Source: Notolepis coatsorum (taxonomy: Eukaryota > Chordata > Actinopteri > Aulopiformes > Paralepididae). Taken from it: a stretch of DNA of 64,000 nucleotides. Location of the stretch: contig OZ020601.1 in NCBI GenBank assembly GCA_963971535.1, positions 19,675,278 to 19,739,277 of the forward strand, in the 5' to 3' direction. A model generated the notes under the pieces. The model had not been told where the DNA came from, did no database searches, and worked only from the letters and a program-made list of their open reading frames with translations. This document shows positions 24,001 through 30,000 of this stretch, in pieces. Position numbers and translations under genes: made by a program. Numbering within the stretch: position 1 is the first letter of the stretch; every line of letters starts with the position of its first letter.

Positions 24001-27000
24001 TCAGTAAGTAAGAGTGTGAGCCTCATCTCTGGTGTATTTCTGTCTTGACTATGTTGTCAAATTAAAGTCAGCAAGCTTTTGTGTACGAAGACGGTGTCTG
24101 TAGTGGAGGATAACTTCAATGTGCTATACATAACATTCAGCCACTAGATGTCGCACTAGAGCACCAGCATGTAATTTATCCAATCAGGTGCATTCCACTT
24201 GGGGAAATGGGAAGTAGGGAGGGGATACATTCCTGCAACATATAAACAACTTTTTTTTTGACCCACCACATTTTTTTAAATGATAAATATCTTAATCAAA
24301 TGTCTTTTTTGGGGGGAAAGCAATACTTTTTTTTATGGAGGTAGAAGTAGATAGTTTTCTAATCCAATAGGCTGGTCTTCTGCACCCCTAGCCCTCTGTC
24401 CTACGTACCAATGATGTTGTTGATCCATACTTCTTTCTCAGCACAATCAATGCTGTTCTTCATACTGGATACCCACAGTCGGTGATGTACCTGAACGTTC
24501 ATATTTTGGGGCGAACGTGAACTGAATGTACTGTATTTCCGCTAGATGAACGTAATTGTGAACGCGTTCATTCTCTGCGCTCTATCACAGTATAACTTAG
24601 TTCAAAAGTGTGCCAGATTTGGGACGGGCGCACACACACACACACCGAAAGGTTTCGGTGTGTGTGTGTTGCGCGCGGAGAGAGAGAGAGTCGTGCAGAG
24701 AGAGTCGTGCAGGCCGCACCTTCAAGGCAATGATAGGGGAAACACTGATAAATAATCACAGTGTGATGGAAATGCCAGTATTCTGATTGCTGCTGATTGT
24801 TCGGTGAGGGGAAGTTACTCTGGTCAAAACTGTCGAAAAACTTGTTCAACTCGTTTGCCTGCTCCATAAATGCAAAAATGTTCTCTTGTTTGCAGAGTAC
24901 AAAGAGAAGATAGGACTGAAGTGCCAGTTTCTCATTGAGCCGAAACCTAAAGAGCCTTGTAAACACCAGTATGACTACGGTAAGCAGTCTCATACCAGTA
25001 TCAAACACCAGTATGACTACGGTAAGCTGTCTCATACCAGTATCAAACACCAGTATGACTACGGTAAGCTGTCTCATACCAGTATCAAACACCAGTATGA
25101 TTACGGTAAGCTGTCTCATACCAGTATCAAATACCAGTGTGTCTCCAGTGTGTCTCCAGTGTGTATCCAGTGTCTCCAGTGTGTCTCCAGTGTGTCTCCA
25201 GTGTGTATCCAGTGTGTCTCCAGTGTGTCTCCAGTGTGTCTCCAGTGTGTCTCCAGTGTGTCTCCAGTGTGTCTCCAGTGTGTATCTAGTGTGTCTCCAG
25301 TGTGTCTCCAGTGTGTCTCCAGTGTGTCTCCAGTGTGTATCCAGTGTGTCTCCAGTGTGTATCTAGTGTGTATCTAGTGTGTCTCCAGTGTGTCTCCAGT
25401 GTGTCTCCAGTGTGTGTCCAGTGTGTCTCCAGTGTGTCTCCAGTGTGTCTCCAGTGTGTCTCCAGTGTGTCTCCAGTGTGTTCTCCAGTGTGTCTCCAGT
25501 GTGTCTCCAGTGTGTCTCCAGTGTGTCTCCAGTGTGTTCTCCAGTGTGTCTCCAGTGTGTCTCCAGTGTGTCTCCAGTGTGTCTCCAGTGTGTCTCCAGT
25601 GTGTTCTCCAGTGTGTCTCCAGTGTGTCTCCAGTGTGTTCTCCAGTGTGTCTCCAGTGTGTCTCCAGTGTGTCTCCAGTGTGTTCTCCAGTGTGTCTCCA
25701 GTGTGTCTCCAGTGTGTCTCCAGTGTGTTCTCCAGTGTGTCTCCAGTGTGTGTATATATACTTAGGTGCCTCTCTCTTCCAGATGCCATGAGTGTAATAG
25801 GTTTCCTGAAGCAGTATGGTCTGGACAGTCACTTTAAGCTGAACATCGAGCCCAACCACACCACGTTAGCGGGACACTCCTACGAACATGACGTCGTCAT
25901 GGCCGCTGCGTAAGACGTGATTATTTGACATCATGTAGGGGTGTTCTCGGTACAGAAAGGAAGATTTTTTAAAGAAATCTGTCCGTTCAATATGGAATAT
26001 GTATAATAATATACATTATATATTTATGTATCACAGTTGTGCTGATATTCACTGCACTCACTCTCGTGTGATATTGTACGTGATAAGTACGGTATGACTA
26101 CTGCTATTAGTAGTAGCACAAATTAATGGAAGCGATACGGACCAGTAGCCTAGCTTAACACTCTGTATCCGCTTCCATTAATTTGTGCACTGCTAAACTA
26201 GGCTAGCGTGCACAAATAGCTAGCGTGCAGCCGGATTGGCATCTTATCTAGTCTGTCTCTGGAGAAAACGGTAAACACATTTCCCATAATGTTGGGAGTG
26301 TTCCTTTAACATTAGTGTATCATTACACCCCTAACATGTTGGCATCATTAGATGGATGGCATTTACTGCACCCCAATGTTCACTATTACATTATCACTAC
26401 TGACTGCTTTCTGCCGGGCAGGTTTGGCATGCTGGGTTCAGTGGACTCCAATACAGGCTCTCCAGACCTGGGTTGGGATACAGACCAGTTCCCCATGGAC
26501 ACCAGGAACATCACCATGGTGATGAAGGTGAGGACAACCGATGGTTTTAGAGTGGTCATAGAATAATGGATTTCTTTTTTTATAACTTTCTTTATTGGAA
26601 GTTTTCAAAAAATTTAAAGTACAGATAATTATACAAATTATACATCTTCCTTCCCCCCCCCCCCCCATTTCCCGTTCCTATCCCCTAGCCCCTCCCCATC
26701 CCATCCACGGAGAGTGATAACAGACATATATATATATATATATAATACAACAACAACAAAACAACAACAAACAAAAAAAATAATGGATATTTAAAGAGGA
26801 ATGGCATTTTATTTAAAGCTGCACCGGGTAGTATTGAGAATAAAACGTACCTCTACAATAACTAGTTACATTACCTCTACAATAACTAGTTACATTACCT
26901 CTACAATAACTAGTTACATTACCTCTACAATAACTAGTTAAATTACCTCTACAATAACTAGCTACATTACCTCTACAATAACTAGTTACATTACCTCTAC

Positions 27001-30000
27001 AATAACTAGTTAAATTACCTCTACAATAACTAGTTACATTACCTCTACAATAACTAGTAACAAATGCTTGGATATTATATATATATATAATCTCGACACA
27101 AATTAAAAAAAAAATCACCCTTTGAAACAAAGTGAACCAACGTTGCTCTTAGAGGATGTTTCTCTGAAACAAAGTTAACCAATGTCATTCCCCTTCTCAG
27201 ACCATCATTGAACAAGGTGGTCTGCAGCCTGGAGGTCTGAACTTCGACGCCAAGGTACGTAGAGAGTCCACAGACCTGGAGGACCTGTTCATCGCTCACA
27301 TCGGAGCCATGGACGCCTTCGCCAGAGGACTCAGGAACGCCGTCCGCATGGCAGAAGAAGGAGTGATCTCTGGTATGGTGAAGGTACTGTATGCCTTTCA
27401 GGTTTCACGTTTATTTTATTGGTCAATGGTCATAATGTATGTATGTTAACACGAGGTCAACGGCACAATGAAACGTGTTGGACGAGAAAACAGGTCAGCT
27501 CAGCAGTAGGAGGACTAGACACATTAGGGCACTAGTCATATAAAGGTAGAATAAAGTAAAATAAAAAGTAAATAAGCATGGCATAACAGAGCAGCTGAAA
27601 GGAAGTATAGAAAGTCACGCCTCACTGCTGACATCGACACATATCACAACCTCTTGTTAACATTCTCCAAAACCATTACTAATGCCAAAGCTTCTTTCTT
27701 TCACCATAGGATCGAGGCCTCTGCCAAGAATCTTCGCAAACTGCATGCTACCATGTCCTCCCTCCTCACTCCCCCCCCACCCCCCCCTCCCTCATCTTTC
27801 TCTGCCGAAGACTTTGCGATCTTCTTTGAGGAAAAAGTGGAGAACATCCGCAGCTCCTTCTCCCAACCCCCACCCATTCCAAATGCTGAATCGAGAACCT
27901 CATCCTTCACTCTGTCATCTTTCTCTCCCATTACAGAAGCCGAGACCCTGACACTGGTAACGTCGAACCGTCCGACTACATGCCAGCTGGACCGGCTACC
28001 TTCCCCACTCCTCCAGTCCATAGCACCAGACATCCTCCCATTCCTAACTGCAACCATCAACTCCTCACTCAACTCGGGGGTGGTCCCCACCTCCCTAAAA
28101 CAAGCCAGAGTCACGCCCCTCATAAAAAAACCATCCCTGAACCCTACCGTCATAGGCAACTACCGTCCTGTCTCTCTTCTCTCCTTCCTTTCTAAAACAC
28201 TTGAACGTGCTGTATCCAACCAACTTACTGCTTATCTCTTACAGAATGACCTCCTAGACCCTAATCAGTCAGGCTTCAGGACTGGTCACTCCACAGAGAC
28301 AGCCCTCATTGCGGTCACAGAGGCACTTCACTTAGCAAAAGCGAAAGGCCTCTCCTCTGTCCTGATTCTCCTAGATCTATCTGCAGCCTTCGACACAGTC
28401 AACCACCAGATCCTCCTCGCGGCCCTCGCAGGAATGGGAGTGGCTGGCTCTGCGCTGACATGGTTGTCATCATACCTCAATGACCGCTCCTACCAAGTGT
28501 CATGGAGAGGGACCCTGTCGGCCACCCGCCCCCTGCGGACGGGTGTCCCCCAGGGCTCGGTTTTAGGACCCCTTCTCTTCTCCCTCTACACTAAATCACT
28601 GGGTAACATTATCACGTCTCATGGCTTCTCCTACCACTGTTATGCCGACGATACTCAACTCTTCCTCTCCTTCCCTCCCTCAGATATCCACGTCTCTGAG
28701 CGGATCTCGGCCTGTCTGTCCGACATCTCCGCCTGGATGACGACCAACCACCTCAAACTGAACCTAAGCAAAACAGAATTGCTCCACCTGCCGGCCAAAT
28801 CCTCCCCCCTGACCGACCTTTCCATCACAGTCGAGAATGCAGCTGTGACCGCGTCCCCGACCGCCAAGAACCTTGGTGTTGTCCTCGACGACCAGTTGAA
28901 CTTCTCTGCTCACATCGCAGCGACAACCAGAACCTGCCGATTCCTCCTGAGCAACGTCAGAAGGATACGCCCCTTCCTGACAAAAGAAGCCACCCAACTC
29001 CTCGTCCAATCAACAGTCATCTCCCGCCTCGACTACTGCAACGCACTGCTCGCTGGCCTCCCGGCCACTGCCACTAAGCCTCTTCAACTCATTCAGAACG
29101 CAGCGGCCCGCCTGATCTCAAACCTACCGAAGTCGGCCCATGTCACCCCACTTCTTAGGGACCTGCACTGGCTCCCCATTGCTGCACGAATCCGCTTCAA
29201 GGCCCTTGACCTAGCATACCGTGCGGCAAAGGGAACTGCTACCGCCTACCTCCGGTCAATGGTCTCTAACTACACACCCTCAAGACCCCTACGCTCTGCA
29301 TCTTCTGGCCGCCTCAGACCTACTCCTATCCAAGCTCCGGGAGGGTCATCAAAGAGAAGTCGCCTATTCTCAGTCCTTGCCCCACAATGGTGGAATGAAC
29401 TACCCACCCCAGTTAGGACAGCCGAAACACGTCCAATCTTTCGCCGTCGACTAAAGACTCACTTCTTCAACCATTATCTGAATTAAAAAAAAAAATAAAA
29501 ATAAAAATCTAACCCTAACTAACCATACTGTCATGCACTTGTCCTAATAAACTAACCTACACTGTAGCACTCAACACTTTGATGAACATTGTTACTCAGC
29601 TGATAGAGTTGTGCTCTTCCTGATGGCTTGTCGTACAGAACTTGTAAGTCGCTTTGGATAAAAGCGTCAGCTAAATGACTAAATGTAAATGTAAATGTAA
29701 ATGAATAAGATGTATAACTATGTACATAATATGTAAATTAGGATATGTGTATAAACAGTATTACACAGGTGGTATGAGATATGGGAGAATGAAATACATG
29801 GAATGTGACACTAATAATAATAATTATTATATTAAACTGTATTTGTATAGCACCTTTAATACAGAAATTGTAGCCCAAATGCTTCACAGCTGAGAAAATA
29901 GACATACAAATAATAATAATAAAAAAAATAGAAATGAGGAAATGAGCAAACTATATACAGTACATAATATGACAACGAGGATTTGTGTGTAAAAGTAGAA

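Noticed and set aside
25286-25913. Several 130-200 codon frames on both strands
   Set aside because: All come from the 11-bp (CAGTGTGTCTC)n array; only the segment 25783-25909 is a real exon.
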